From: an uncultured Eubacteriales bacterium | GTDB lineage: Bacteria; Bacillota; Clostridia; Oscillospirales; Oscillospiraceae | Direction of reading: 5' to 3' | NCBI GenBank assembly: GCA_900545925.1 | Contig: URAZ01000014.1 | Location: 13,974-77,973 of the forward strand | Length of the DNA stretch: 64,000 nucleotides | Shown: one piece after another, positions 49,935 to 57,258 of the stretch | Layout: every line of letters begins with the position of its first letter | Numbering within the stretch: position 1 is the stretch's first letter | The notes under the pieces: generated by a model | Databases searched by the model: none | What the model was told of the DNA's origin: nothing | Seen by the model: the letters and a program-made list of their open reading frames with translations, nothing else | Made by a program: the position numbers and the translations under genes

Positions 49935-50318
49935 ATGGCTGACGAGCAGAGAACTCTGACGCCGTCTGCAATCAAATATCTGCTGGCGCTGCTGGATCTC
50001 TGCCAGAATGACGCCGGCGCACGGTGCATGGACATCGCGGAGCAGCTGCGCGTGAAAAAGCCGAGCGTCCATTCGATGATCGAAAACCTGTGCGCAGCAG
50101 GACTTGCAGAAAAGAAAAAATACGGCACAGTGTTTTTAACACCGGAGGGACGGGCGCAGGCGGAGCGCTATGCAGCCTGCTGTTCGCTCCTGCGCGGCCG
50201 CATGCAGCAGACGCTGGGATTGAACGAAGCGGACGCGCGCAGCGCGGCCTGCGCGGTGCTTGCGCAGCTGCCGGATGCGCTGCCGCAGATCATGGAGCGG
50301 CTGAGCCGCGAGGAATAA
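49935..50318 (+). CDS. DtxR-like transcriptional regulator with degenerate metal site
   Basis: 127 residues. A winged helix-turn-helix (MDIAEQLRVKKPSVHSMIEN, then LCAAGLAEKKKYGTVFLTPE) is that of the iron/manganese-dependent repressor family, and residues 75-125 form the dimerisation region. In typical members that region has a Cys-x-x-Glu-His ligand group; here it reads SAACAVLAQLPDAL, with the Cys kept but Glu-His missing. It may respond to another metal, or not to metal at all. GGGAGGCT lies upstream. A 38-residue gene follows after 13 bp. Confidence 0.75.
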   Translation: MADEQRTLTPSAIKYLLALLDLCQNDAGARCMDIAEQLRVKKPSVHSMIENLCAAGLAEKKKYGTVFLTPEGRAQAERYAACCSLLRGRMQQTLGLNEADARSAACAVLAQLPDALPQIMERLSREE

Positions 50319-50331
50319 AGGAGACATCAGA

Positions 50332-50448
50332 ATGGAACTTCTTACATCTGTACTGGTCGCCGGAGGAGTCTGCGCCTGCATCGGCGCGGTCAAGGCTGTC
50401 TGCCGCAGGATCGTCAGGAACGGCCTCGACGGAACGAACCGCCGTTAA
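50332..50448 (+). CDS. Putative 38-residue membrane peptide
   Basis: MELLTSVLVAGGVCACIGAV then a basic tail KAVCRRIVRNGLDGTNRR: one short hydrophobic helix with three cysteines and a positive C-terminus. AAAGGAG lies 9 bp before the ATG and the gene follows the DtxR-like regulator closely. Small Cys-containing membrane peptides accompany iron transporters in related genomes, but no FeoB is present, so that link is weak. It could also be non-coding. Confidence 0.42.
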   Translation: MELLTSVLVAGGVCACIGAVKAVCRRIVRNGLDGTNRR

Positions 50449-50686
50449 ATGCGGGGAGTTGTCAGCGCGAAGCAGACTGAGGGGGCAAGCGGCAGGCAGT
50501 GTGTACCTTAGCATCTGGCGGGGACACTTGTGCCTTTATAACAACCGAAAAACAGGACTTGCCTGAACCTGTACCCGCAGCATGTGCCAACCGCAGTTCA
50601 CCGCTCCTTTTCTCCCCTATCTTCTCCGACAAGGCGGAAAAAGATAGGGCTGCCGGAAGCACGATAGCCTCACATAGGTAATCACA
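50449..50686 (+). other. Gene-free stretch with a strong hairpin, upstream of a terminator
   Basis: No coding frame of note. A hairpin CCCTATCTT/AAGATAGGG with inner CCG/CGG pairing spans 50615-50649, and a perfect terminator follows at 50687-50712. It could be the 3' untranslated region of the DtxR-like operon or a small RNA. It lacks the conserved domains of SRP RNA or tmRNA. Confidence 0.45.
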
Positions 50687-50712
50687 AAAAACCGCCCTTC
50701 CGGGCGGTTTTT
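50687..50712. terminator. Bidirectional terminator
   Basis: AAAAACCGCCC, 4-nt loop, GGGCGGTTTTT: symmetrical, serving recR on the minus strand and the transcript from the left on the plus strand. Confidence 0.9.
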
Positions 50713-50716
50713 CATC

Positions 50717-51316
50717 TTATATTTCCTGCCGGCCCTCCAGCGCACGCAGAAGCGTCACCTCGTCGGCGTATTCCAGCTGGCTGCCTACCGGGATGCCGTA
50801 GGCCAGACGCGTGACCTTTACGCCCATCGGACGCAGTAGACGCGACAGATACATGGCCGTGGCCTCGCCCTCGGTATCCGGGTTCGTGGCCATGATGACT
50901 TCGCGCACAGCCCCGTCTGATACACGGGCCAGCAGTTCCCGGATGCGCAGATCATCCGGCCCGACGTGGCTCAGGGGCGAAATGACGCCATGCAGCACAT
51001 GGTACACGCCGTGGTATTCCCGTGCCCGCTCCATGGCGATCACATCCTTTGGCTCCGCCACAACGCAGATAAGGCCGTGGTCACGCTCGGGGTCAGCGCA
51101 GATCGCACACAGTTCCTGATCGGTCAGGTTCTGGCAGACCGGGCAGAGACGGACGCTGTCCTTCGCGTCCAGAATGGCCTGTGCAAAGCTCTGCGCCTCG
51201 TCCTTCGGCAGCGACAACACATAAAATGCCAGACGCTGCGCCGACTTCATACCGATGCCGGGCAGACGCGCAAATTGTTCGGTCAGCCGCTCGAGTGCGG
51301 CGGGGAACGCGCGCAT
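50717..51316 (-). CDS. recR: Recombination mediator RecR
   Basis: 199 residues. Helix-hairpin-helix start (LTEQFARLPGIGMKSAQRLA), four-cysteine zinc finger (CPVCQNLTDQELCAIC) and a TOPRIM domain (ICVVAEPKDVIAMERAREYH). RecR acts with RecF/RecO to load RecA at gaps. Its start overlaps the YbaB stop by one base, and both follow dnaX, the conserved dnaX-ybaB-recR order. Confidence 0.97.
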   Translation of the reverse strand: MRAFPAALERLTEQFARLPGIGMKSAQRLAFYVLSLPKDEAQSFAQAILDAKDSVRLCPVCQNLTDQELCAICADPERDHGLICVVAEPKDVIAMERAREYHGVYHVLHGVISPLSHVGPDDLRIRELLARVSDGAVREVIMATNPDTEGEATAMYLSRLLRPMGVKVTRLAYGIPVGSQLEYADEVTLLRALEGRQEI

Positions 51317-51666
51317 TAGAACAGGCCGCCTAAATTCAGGCCGCCCGTCAGCTTGGCCATGTTCGCAGACTGGTCAGCCTCGGCCTTGCGCATGGCCTCG
51401 TTGACCGCCGCGACGATCATATCCTGCAGCATTTCGACATCATCCGGATCGACTGCCTCGGGGTCGATGGTGATAGACTTGAGTTCGCGGTTGCCGCCAC
51501 ATACGGCTGTGATCACACCGCCGCCCGCCGTTGCTTCATATTCCTTTGCCTGCAGTTCCTCCTGCATCTTCATGAGGTTCTCCTGCATTTTCTGGGCCTG
51601 CTTCATCATCTGCATCTGATTCATGCCGCCCATCGGCATCCCGCCGCGATATCCGCCTTTTGCCAT
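51316..51666 (-). CDS. YbaB/EbfC family nucleoid-associated protein
   Basis: 116 residues. A Gly/Met-rich start (MAKGGYRGGMPMGGMNQMQM) then the YbaB helix-strand fold (AQKMQENLMKMQEELQAKEY; VCGGNRELKSITIDPEAVDP; MLQDMIVAAVNEAMRKAEAD). It forms small DNA-binding dimers. It lies between dnaX and recR. The N-terminal Gly-Met extension is typical of Clostridia. Confidence 0.95.
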   Translation of the reverse strand: MAKGGYRGGMPMGGMNQMQMMKQAQKMQENLMKMQEELQAKEYEATAGGGVITAVCGGNRELKSITIDPEAVDPDDVEMLQDMIVAAVNEAMRKAEADQSANMAKLTGGLNLGGLF

Positions 51667-51693
51667 GTTTGTTCTCCTTCTATCGTAAATAAA

Positions 51694-53334
51694 TTATTTG
51701 ATCGTAAAAATGTCGCTGTGCTGCTGTCCGAACTGAACAAGCGCATCCATCGGGTCGTCTCCCAGCCGTGAAAGCCGGTTTTTGAGTGCAAAGCGCACCG
51801 AAACCGGTTTTCCCAATATTGCCGACGCCTTTTCCCGGACAAGTGCCTCCGTATCAGGCGTTTTTTTAACCAGATCCAGCACAAAATCTGAATCCGCCGC
51901 CATGATAAGCACTTCTCCCTGCAAAACAGGGTGGATTGGGCCGTTCACAGCAAAAAAACCGCTGATCTTAGCAGGAAGCGCCGCGCGCAGCTTTTCAGAC
52001 AGCGCAGGCCAGAAGCCTGCGGGTGTCTCGGGCTGCGGTGCAGCAGGCGGCTGCGCCTGCTTCTGTGGGGACAAAGGTTCCACACTTCCGCGTTCTGGAT
52101 CGTCAGCATCGTCCGGGAAGGGCGGTCGGTCGTCGTCAAAATCCGCTTCGCTGCCGCTGGTTTTCGGTGCACTTTTTACCAGAGCACCGGAGGCCAGCTG
52201 CTCCTCCACGCGCGAAATGCGCGCATCGAGCGCCTGCGCATCCAGCCGCAAAGACGGCTCGCACAGCTGCATCAGAAGCAGTTCCGCCGCCACACGGACA
52301 TCCGTATTCTTGCCGAACGAGGCGCGGGTCTTCTGCGTCTCGGTCAGCACGCGCATCAACTCGCCTGGAGAGAAGACTGTTTGCAGCGCCAGCGCCTGCT
52401 GCTCCGTTGCAATGCCGGAGAGCATGGAAAGCCCGCTCTTCGGGGCCGTGCGCAGCACGAGAAGGTCGCGGCAGAGCGCACACATCTCGCCCAGCAGAGC
52501 GCCCACGTCCTTTCCCGCAGAATAAAGCACAGAAAAAATTGTCAGCGCCTTCGCTGTGTCCTGTTCCGCAATGGCCTGCATCAACTCCGCTGTGCGTTTT
52601 TCGCCCGCGAGGCCGAGAGACGCATAGACGCTTTCGAGCGTCACGGGACCGTTTGCCGCCGACGCGCACTGGTCGAGCAGGCTCACGCCGTCGCGCATGC
52701 CGCCGTCAGCCAGCCGGGCCAGCAGATTCACAGCCTCAGGCTCAATTTCGATATGCTCCTGATAGGCGATGAAGTTCAGCCGGGAGGCAATTTCATCGGG
52801 CCGCAGACGCTTGAACGCAAACCGCTGGCAGCGGGACAAAATCGTCGCGGGAACCTTCTGCAGTTCGGTCGTCGCCAGAATGAATAACAGATGCGCGGGC
52901 GGCTCTTCAATAATTTTCAGCAGCGCGTTGAATGCCGCCGTCGAGAGCATATGCACCTCGTCGATGATATACACGCGCATTTTGACCGTGCCGGGCGTGT
53001 AAATTGCGTCGTCACGCAGAACGCGGACGGAATCGACGCCGTTGTTGGATGCCGCGTCGATCTCCAGCACATCCATACAGCTGCCCTCGTCGATGGCGCG
53101 GCATGACGGGCACAGCCCACAGGGGTCGCCATGGTTCGGATTTTCACAGTTGACGGCCTTGGCCAGAATCTTGGCGCAGGACGTCTTGCCGGTGCCGCGC
53201 GTACCGGTAAACAGATACGCATGGCTGAGTTTGCCCGTCTCCAGTTGCGAACGCAACGTGTCGGTCACGCTCTTCTGCCCGACGACATCCGAAAACGTCT
53301 GCGGCCGGTATTTGCGGTATAACGCCTGATACAT
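51694..53334 (-). CDS. dnaX: DNA polymerase III subunit gamma/tau
   Basis: 546 residues, clamp-loader ATPase. Walker A FTGTRGTGKTS, zinc-binding Cys (CENPNHGDPCGLCPSC), Walker B VYIIDEVHML and the sensor ATTELQKVPATILSRCQRF. Domain III extends to about residue 370; a Pro/Asp-rich linker (FDDDRPPFPDDADDPERGS) and a tau-like C-terminal domain follow. A run of seven A at codons about 489-491 (minus strand of 51861-51867) is followed in the -1 frame by a stop two codons later. Promoter at 53358-53386. Confidence 0.96.
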   Translation of the reverse strand: MYQALYRKYRPQTFSDVVGQKSVTDTLRSQLETGKLSHAYLFTGTRGTGKTSCAKILAKAVNCENPNHGDPCGLCPSCRAIDEGSCMDVLEIDAASNNGVDSVRVLRDDAIYTPGTVKMRVYIIDEVHMLSTAAFNALLKIIEEPPAHLLFILATTELQKVPATILSRCQRFAFKRLRPDEIASRLNFIAYQEHIEIEPEAVNLLARLADGGMRDGVSLLDQCASAANGPVTLESVYASLGLAGEKRTAELMQAIAEQDTAKALTIFSVLYSAGKDVGALLGEMCALCRDLLVLRTAPKSGLSMLSGIATEQQALALQTVFSPGELMRVLTETQKTRASFGKNTDVRVAAELLLMQLCEPSLRLDAQALDARISRVEEQLASGALVKSAPKTSGSEADFDDDRPPFPDDADDPERGSVEPLSPQKQAQPPAAPQPETPAGFWPALSEKLRAALPAKISGFFAVNGPIHPVLQGEVLIMAADSDFVLDLVKKTPDTEALVREKASAILGKPVSVRFALKNRLSRLGDDPMDALVQFGQQHSDIFTIK

Positions 53335-53357
53335 ACCTGTTCACCTCCGGAGTTTTT

Positions 53358-53386
53358 ATTATACACAAAAAGCACGCAGAAGAAAA
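53358..53386 (-). promoter_or_regulatory. Promoter of dnaX-ybaB-recR
   Basis: Minus strand TATAAT (53363-53358) with a poor -35 (TTTTCT) 17 bp upstream. It lies inside the trailing part of an upstream terminator. Confidence 0.5.
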
Positions 53387-53405
53387 GCCTCTGCGCACTT
53401 TTTTG
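53366..53405 (-). terminator. Terminator of the Arc-like pseudogene
   Basis: A two-part stem (AAAAAG and CGCAGA arms with a 2-bp internal loop), then TTTTTGTG on the minus strand. Confidence 0.6.
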
Positions 53406-53608
53406 TTAGTCCTGCAGTTTGCTCTTCCCATACTCCCGCTCAAACTGCTTGCTCCGCTGCCGGCTCAGATAAATGACTTTCCTTTCGCCGAACGCCCGTC
53501 ATATTGGGAATTATAATGCAGTTTGTCGTGCAACTCATTCTCAATGCGAAGTCCGAAATGCTTATTTTTTCTTTTTGGGGAAATTTCATATTGCCGCAGA
53601 CCTCTCAT
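53406..53608 (-). pseudogene. Arc-like ribbon-helix-helix regulator, frameshifted
   Basis: From ATG 53608 one frame gives PKRKNKHFGLRIENELHDKL, then HYNSQYDGRSAKGK, and stops at 53465. The next frame continues the same family with VIYLSRQRSKQFEREYGKS to a stop at 53406. Joined by a single-base shift near 53480, the two parts make a complete Arc-type protein of about 65 residues: the LRIENELHDKL strand-helix, the YDGRS turn and the FEREYGK end. Such small proteins usually act as antitoxin-like or local regulators. No partner gene is evident. Confidence 0.65.
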
Positions 53609-53781
53609 GAACTTCATAACTTTGCGAGATGGACCGCTGCGAAAGGCACAGGTTTTTTAACCGCGGAATCGAATCCCGCATCCCGAAAAGAAGCTGGTCA
53701 TCGGCTGCAAGGAACAGCATATCCCCGCCATAGCTGGCCTGAATACGGCATTTCTCCAGCATATTCTTTTGATGATAGAAC
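53609..53781 (-). other. Region without a recognised gene
   Basis: A minus-strand frame spanning it (MLEKCRIQASYGGDMLFLAA, then DDQLLFGMRDSIPRLKNL) overlaps the Arc-like remnant out of frame. It has no ribosome site I trust and matches no family I know. It may be a decayed fragment. Confidence 0.35.
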
Positions 53782-53809
53782 CCGCCGCGCCCCGGATGGG
53801 GCGCGGCGG
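53782..53809 (-). terminator. Terminator of the phosphofructokinase gene
   Basis: A perfect 12-bp GC stem (53782-53793 with 53798-53809) and 4-nt loop, 16 bp after the stop. The T-tract is weak. Confidence 0.65.
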
Positions 53810-53825
53810 CGTGCAGTTCGTGCAA

Positions 53826-55064
53826 TTATTTTGCGAAGACCTTCTTCAGTCTTGCAAAGCGGGGCAGACCGTTGACCTTCTCAAGCTTCGTTTCGCCCTG
53901 GATCAGCGGCATGGCGTACTTGATAAAATCTTCCGTCACGTTGTTGCCCTCCGGCGTGATCCACTCGGCTGGGAACTTCTTCTCGAAGTTGGCAACGTCG
54001 GAGAGATCAAACAGCTTGGCCTTGCAGGTGTAGCCGTTCGTACGGTCGCACGCAAAGCCGACCATCTTGTCCGTCTGACCGGCGACCATCTGCTCGACAG
54101 CAGTCTTGCCGGACATGAACGCTTCTTCAATGTCGGTGCCGGAAGCGCAGTGCGCAGCGCAGCGCTGCAGCAGGCTGAGTTCGATGCCGCGGACCTTCGC
54201 ACCGGTGCGCTCTTTCATGATGCCGGCCAGCGTTGCAGCCAGACCGCCCAGCTGGGCATGGCCGAAACCGTCGGTCGCGGCGGTTTTTGCCTCGGAGACG
54301 AAGCGACCATCGGCGTAGTGCACGCCCTCGGAGACGGCGACGATGCAGTTCTTCTTCTCCTCATAGCGCTTGGAGACGTCGGCGACAAACTTGTCCATGT
54401 CGAAATCGACCTCGGGCAGGTAGATGAAGTCACAGCAGGGCTCTGCCTCGTTGGCAAGCGCGGCAGCGGCGGTCAGCCAGCCTGCGTGACGGCCCATGCA
54501 CTCAATGATGGTGATCATGCCGGTGTCATAGACGTGCGCGTCACGAGAGACTTCCATGATGGACGTGGCGATATACTTGGCCGCGGAAGCGTAGCCGGGG
54601 CAGTGGTCGGTGCCGAAGAGGTCGTTGTCGATGGTCTTGGGGATGCCCATGACGCGGCACTCGTAGCCAACCTTCTTCATATACTTGGAGATCTTGTTGC
54701 AGGTGTCCATGGAGTCGTTGCCGCCGTTGTAGCAGAAATAGCGGACATCGTACTTCTTGAAGATCTCAAGAATGCGCTTGTAGTCGGTGTCGTCCTCGTC
54801 CGGGTCCTTGATCTTATAGCGGCAGGAGCCGAGCGCGGAGGACGGCGTGTAGGGCAGGCGATCGAGTTCTGCGCGGTCTTCCTCGTCCATGCACAGCAGT
54901 TCGTCGTTCAGAACGCCCTTGATGCCGTGGTACGCGCCGTAGACCTTTGTGATGCAGTCTGCGTCGAGCGCAGTGCGGATGCAGCCGTAGGCGCTGGAAT
55001 TGATGACAGAGGACGGTCCGCCGGACTGGCCGATGATCAGAGCACCCTTCAAAGCTTCAGACAT
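53826..55064 (-). CDS. 6-phosphofructokinase, PPi-type
   Basis: 412 residues. It phosphorylates fructose-6-phosphate, the committed step of glycolysis. The start LIIGQSGGPSSVINSSAYG is typical. The phosphoryl-donor loop reads CYNGGNDSMDT where ATP enzymes have GGDGS, and the catalytic loop reads GIPKTIDNDLFGTDH, where PPi enzymes have Lys and ATP enzymes Gly in P-G-T. Both point to pyrophosphate as donor. GGAGG precedes the ATG. It is divergent from fba, the next glycolytic enzyme. Confidence 0.9.
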   Translation of the reverse strand: MSEALKGALIIGQSGGPSSVINSSAYGCIRTALDADCITKVYGAYHGIKGVLNDELLCMDEEDRAELDRLPYTPSSALGSCRYKIKDPDEDDTDYKRILEIFKKYDVRYFCYNGGNDSMDTCNKISKYMKKVGYECRVMGIPKTIDNDLFGTDHCPGYASAAKYIATSIMEVSRDAHVYDTGMITIIECMGRHAGWLTAAAALANEAEPCCDFIYLPEVDFDMDKFVADVSKRYEEKKNCIVAVSEGVHYADGRFVSEAKTAATDGFGHAQLGGLAATLAGIMKERTGAKVRGIELSLLQRCAAHCASGTDIEEAFMSGKTAVEQMVAGQTDKMVGFACDRTNGYTCKAKLFDLSDVANFEKKFPAEWITPEGNNVTEDFIKYAMPLIQGETKLEKVNGLPRFARLKKVFAK

Positions 55065-55110
55065 AATAAATTACCTCCATATGCGTATTAGAGTATGTTG
55101 AACAAAACAA

Positions 55111-55139
55111 AATATATCACATCACGCGGAAATTGTAAA
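55111..55139 (-). promoter_or_regulatory. Promoter of the phosphofructokinase gene
   Basis: Minus strand TTTACA (55139-55134) and TATATT (55116-55111), spacer 17 bp. Confidence 0.72.
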
Positions 55140-55147
55140 TTCGTCTA

Positions 55148-55176
55148 TTGCAAAAATAACTGAAATTTGCTAGAAT
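55148..55176 (+). promoter_or_regulatory. Promoter of fba
   Basis: TTGCAA at 55148-55153 and TAGAAT at 55171-55176, spacer 17 bp. It starts 9 bp from the divergent promoter. Confidence 0.72.
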
Positions 55177-55213
55177 TCTTCGTGGAATATGAATAAACTA
55201 AGGAGATGTCATT

Positions 55214-56182
55214 ATGCCTCTGGTTACTTCTACCGAAATGTTCAAGAAAGCTTATGACGGCGGCTACGCCATCGGTGCTTTCAACGTCAACAACATGGAA
55301 ATCGTTCAGGGCATCACTGAGGCCTGCCAGGAAGAGCACGCTCCCGTTATCCTCCAGGTTTCCAAGGGTGCCCGCGCCTACGCGAACCACAACTATCTGG
55401 TCAAACTGGTCGAGGCTGCCGTAATTTGCTGCCCCGATATCCCCATCGTTCTGCATCTGGACCACGGCCCCGACTTTGAGACCTGCAAGGCCTGCATCGA
55501 CGGCGGCTTTACCTCCGTTATGATCGACGCTTCCTCCAAGCCGTTCGCAGAGAACATCGAGATCACCAAGAAGGTCGTTGAGTACGCACATGACCACGGT
55601 GTCGTCGTCGAGGCGGAACTCGGCACGCTGGCCGGCATCGAAGACGAAGTGAAGGTCGCCGCACACGAGGCTTCCTACACCCGTCCGGAAGAGGTCGAAG
55701 AGTTCGTCTCCAAGACCGGCTGCGACTCTCTGGCCATCGCCATCGGCACCAGCCACGGCGCATACAAGTTCAAGCCCGAGCAGTGCACCCGCAACGAGCA
55801 GGGCATTCTCGTCCCGCCTCCCCTCCGCTTCGACGTTCTGAAGGAAGTCTCCAAGCGTCTGCCCGGCTTCCCGATCGTGCTGCACGGCTCGTCCTCCGTC
55901 CCGCAGGACTATGTCAAGATGATCAACGACAACGGCGGCAAGATGCCCAACGCCATCGGTGTTCCCGAGGATCAGCTGCGTGAGGCCGCAAAGCTTTCCG
56001 TCTGCAAGATCAACATCGACTCCGACCTGCGTCTGGCCATGACTGGCACCATCCGTCAGTTCTTCAACGAGCATCCTGACAAGTTCGACCCGCGCGAGTA
56101 TCTCAAGCCCGCTCGTGCCAACATCAAGGAACTCGTCCGCCACAAGCTCGTCGACGTCCTCGGCTGCGCCGGCAAGGCGTAA
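55214..56182 (+). CDS. fba: Class II fructose-1,6-bisphosphate aldolase
   Basis: 322-residue zinc-dependent TIM-barrel enzyme that splits fructose-1,6-bisphosphate. Signatures: GYAIGAFNVNNMEIVQGI, LHLDHGPDFETCKACIDGG (the zinc/catalytic His-Asp region), VEAELGTLAGIEDE (Glu ligands), SLAIAIGTSHGAYKF and FPIVLHGSSSVPQDYV. AAGGAGATG precedes the ATG. High-expression codon use (C-ending codons) is evident. Terminator follows. Confidence 0.97.
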   Translation: MPLVTSTEMFKKAYDGGYAIGAFNVNNMEIVQGITEACQEEHAPVILQVSKGARAYANHNYLVKLVEAAVICCPDIPIVLHLDHGPDFETCKACIDGGFTSVMIDASSKPFAENIEITKKVVEYAHDHGVVVEAELGTLAGIEDEVKVAAHEASYTRPEEVEEFVSKTGCDSLAIAIGTSHGAYKFKPEQCTRNEQGILVPPPLRFDVLKEVSKRLPGFPIVLHGSSSVPQDYVKMINDNGGKMPNAIGVPEDQLREAAKLSVCKINIDSDLRLAMTGTIRQFFNEHPDKFDPREYLKPARANIKELVRHKLVDVLGCAGKA

Positions 56183-56194
56183 TTTCTCCGATCA

Positions 56195-56228
56195 AAAACT
56201 CCTCTGCTGCAAAGCAGGGGAGTTTTTT
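56195..56228 (+). terminator. Terminator of fba
   Basis: AAAACTCC-CTGC stem pairing with GCAG-GGAGTTTT (one G-T pair) and a T6 tract; it can also act on the minus strand. Confidence 0.85.
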
Positions 56229-56423
56229 CTATGATTTTTTCCGGAAGTCCTCTGCCCGCAGCACCTCAAACATCCGCACAGCAGTGCTTTCCTCGCCGCC
56301 CGCAGCCAGCCACCCGGCCTGAAACGCCGCCCGCACCAGCGAAAACAGTGCATCCTCCGCCTCCTCATATTCCGCCCGCTCCAAAAACCGCCCGAAGGCT
56401 TCTTCATATTCGTTACTGTGCAT
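56229..56423 (-). CDS. Small acidic protein of unknown function
   Basis: 64 residues, MHSNEYEEAFGRFLERAEYE, then EAEDALFSLVRAAFQAGWLA and RMFEVLRAEDF. It is predicted all-helical and soluble, with a regular amphipathic pattern, which supports a real gene. A GGGGCGTGGG stretch lies upstream as a poor ribosome site. It is divergent from an XRE regulator gene, and a perfect palindrome lies between them. No family recognised. Confidence 0.6.
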   Translation of the reverse strand: MHSNEYEEAFGRFLERAEYEEAEDALFSLVRAAFQAGWLAAGGEESTAVRMFEVLRAEDFRKKS

Positions 56424-56455
56424 TTATCCCACGCCCCGTTTATGATTTACCTATA

Positions 56456-56478
56456 TTTTAGCGAATTATTCGCTAAAA
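56456..56478. promoter_or_regulatory. Perfect palindrome between the small acidic gene and the XRE gene
   Basis: TTTTAGCGAA, three central bases, TTCGCTAAAA. It lies in the divergent promoter region and fits a dimeric regulator operator; the XRE protein encoded just downstream is the obvious candidate. Confidence 0.6.
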
Positions 56479-56535
56479 ATCAACATCAAATCATGGCCTC
56501 GTCTATAATCCATCCAGAAAGTTGAGGGCGATGGA

Positions 56536-56748
56536 ATGTACGAACGGATTCGGGCACTGCGGGAGGATAAGGATCTGACCCAGCGGGAAATGGGGCAGAT
56601 TCTAATGTGCAGCCAGCGAATTTACAGCAATTATGAGCGCGGTGATGTCGATATTCCAACAGCTGTGCTGATCCGTCTGGCTGATTTTCATGGTGTTTCT
56701 GTTGATTACCTTTTAAACAGAACGGATAACCCTAAAACGAATGTATAG
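56536..56748 (+). CDS. XRE-family transcriptional regulator
   Basis: 70 residues, a single helix-turn-helix: RIRALREDKDLTQREMGQIL, MCSQRIYSNYERG, then DIPTAVLIRLADFHGVSVDY and the common ending LLNRTDNP. Size and form match small Clostridial repressors. GAGGGCG precedes the ATG. A perfect palindrome 58 bp upstream is a likely operator for it. Confidence 0.88.
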   Translation: MYERIRALREDKDLTQREMGQILMCSQRIYSNYERGDVDIPTAVLIRLADFHGVSVDYLLNRTDNPKTNV

Positions 56749-56967
56749 ATTTTATCTGCCTATTGTTTCGCAACGATCCATCTCTCCTTACCATGCGGCA
56801 AGGGGAGATTTTTGCGGCTTAAAGGAGTCAGCTTGGCGTATAATCTGTTTTGACCGTCCATAGGGAAACAATGAAACAGAAAGGCTTTTTGCAATATAAC
56901 AAAATTGATTCGGGACTATCGGTTCAGCGCAGGGCAACTCGGCAGGCTGACGAACAGGAGCAGAGAT

Positions 56968-57150
56968 ATGAACAGTGAACCATTGATTATAAAAAAACGC
57001 GGCGAGGATGGAAACCGGATTATTACAGTTCGCATCCGCGAGGATACGCTGGCGGAACTTGACCGGCTTGCCGCAGAAAGCAACCGTTCCAGAAACGAAC
57101 TGATCAATATCATTCTGGCGCATGGCGTGAAAAATATTGAGATTGAATAA
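56968..57150 (+). CDS. Arc/CopG-type ribbon-helix-helix protein
   Basis: 60 residues: IKKRGEDGNRIITVRIREDT (strand), LAELDRLAAESNRSRNELIN and IILAHGVKNIEIE. The VRIREDTLAELDRLAAESNRS pattern (strand, helix, turn with NRSR) is a typical RHH DNA-binding dimer. ATG 56968 has AGGAGC 9 nt upstream. No toxin-like partner is next to it. Confidence 0.82.
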   Translation: MNSEPLIIKKRGEDGNRIITVRIREDTLAELDRLAAESNRSRNELINIILAHGVKNIEIE

Positions 57151-57258
57151 CGCGCTTGCTGCGGCATACAGAACCATCCAAAATTTACGCTGAAAACGAA
57201 CAAAAATCGACCGTACCCAAGCCTCCCCCTGCCATGCACCGCGTGGTAAGCGTCGGCG

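Noticed and set aside
53335..53600. Possible SRP RNA upstream of dnaX
   Set aside because: The conserved domain IV sequence (GGTCAGGTCCGGAAGGAAGC-like) is absent; the region is the Arc-like remnant and a terminator.
53655..53685. tRNA-like T-arm (GCGGGATTCGATTCCGC on the minus strand)
   Set aside because: The loop is out of register with TTCRANN, and no acceptor, D or anticodon arms surround it.
53769..55091. A 440-residue open frame on the plus strand
   Set aside because: Antisense to the phosphofructokinase gene with its conserved catalytic loops.
56788..57177. 129-residue open frame on the minus strand
   Set aside because: It is antisense to the Arc/CopG-type gene, which has a ribosome site and a clear family pattern.
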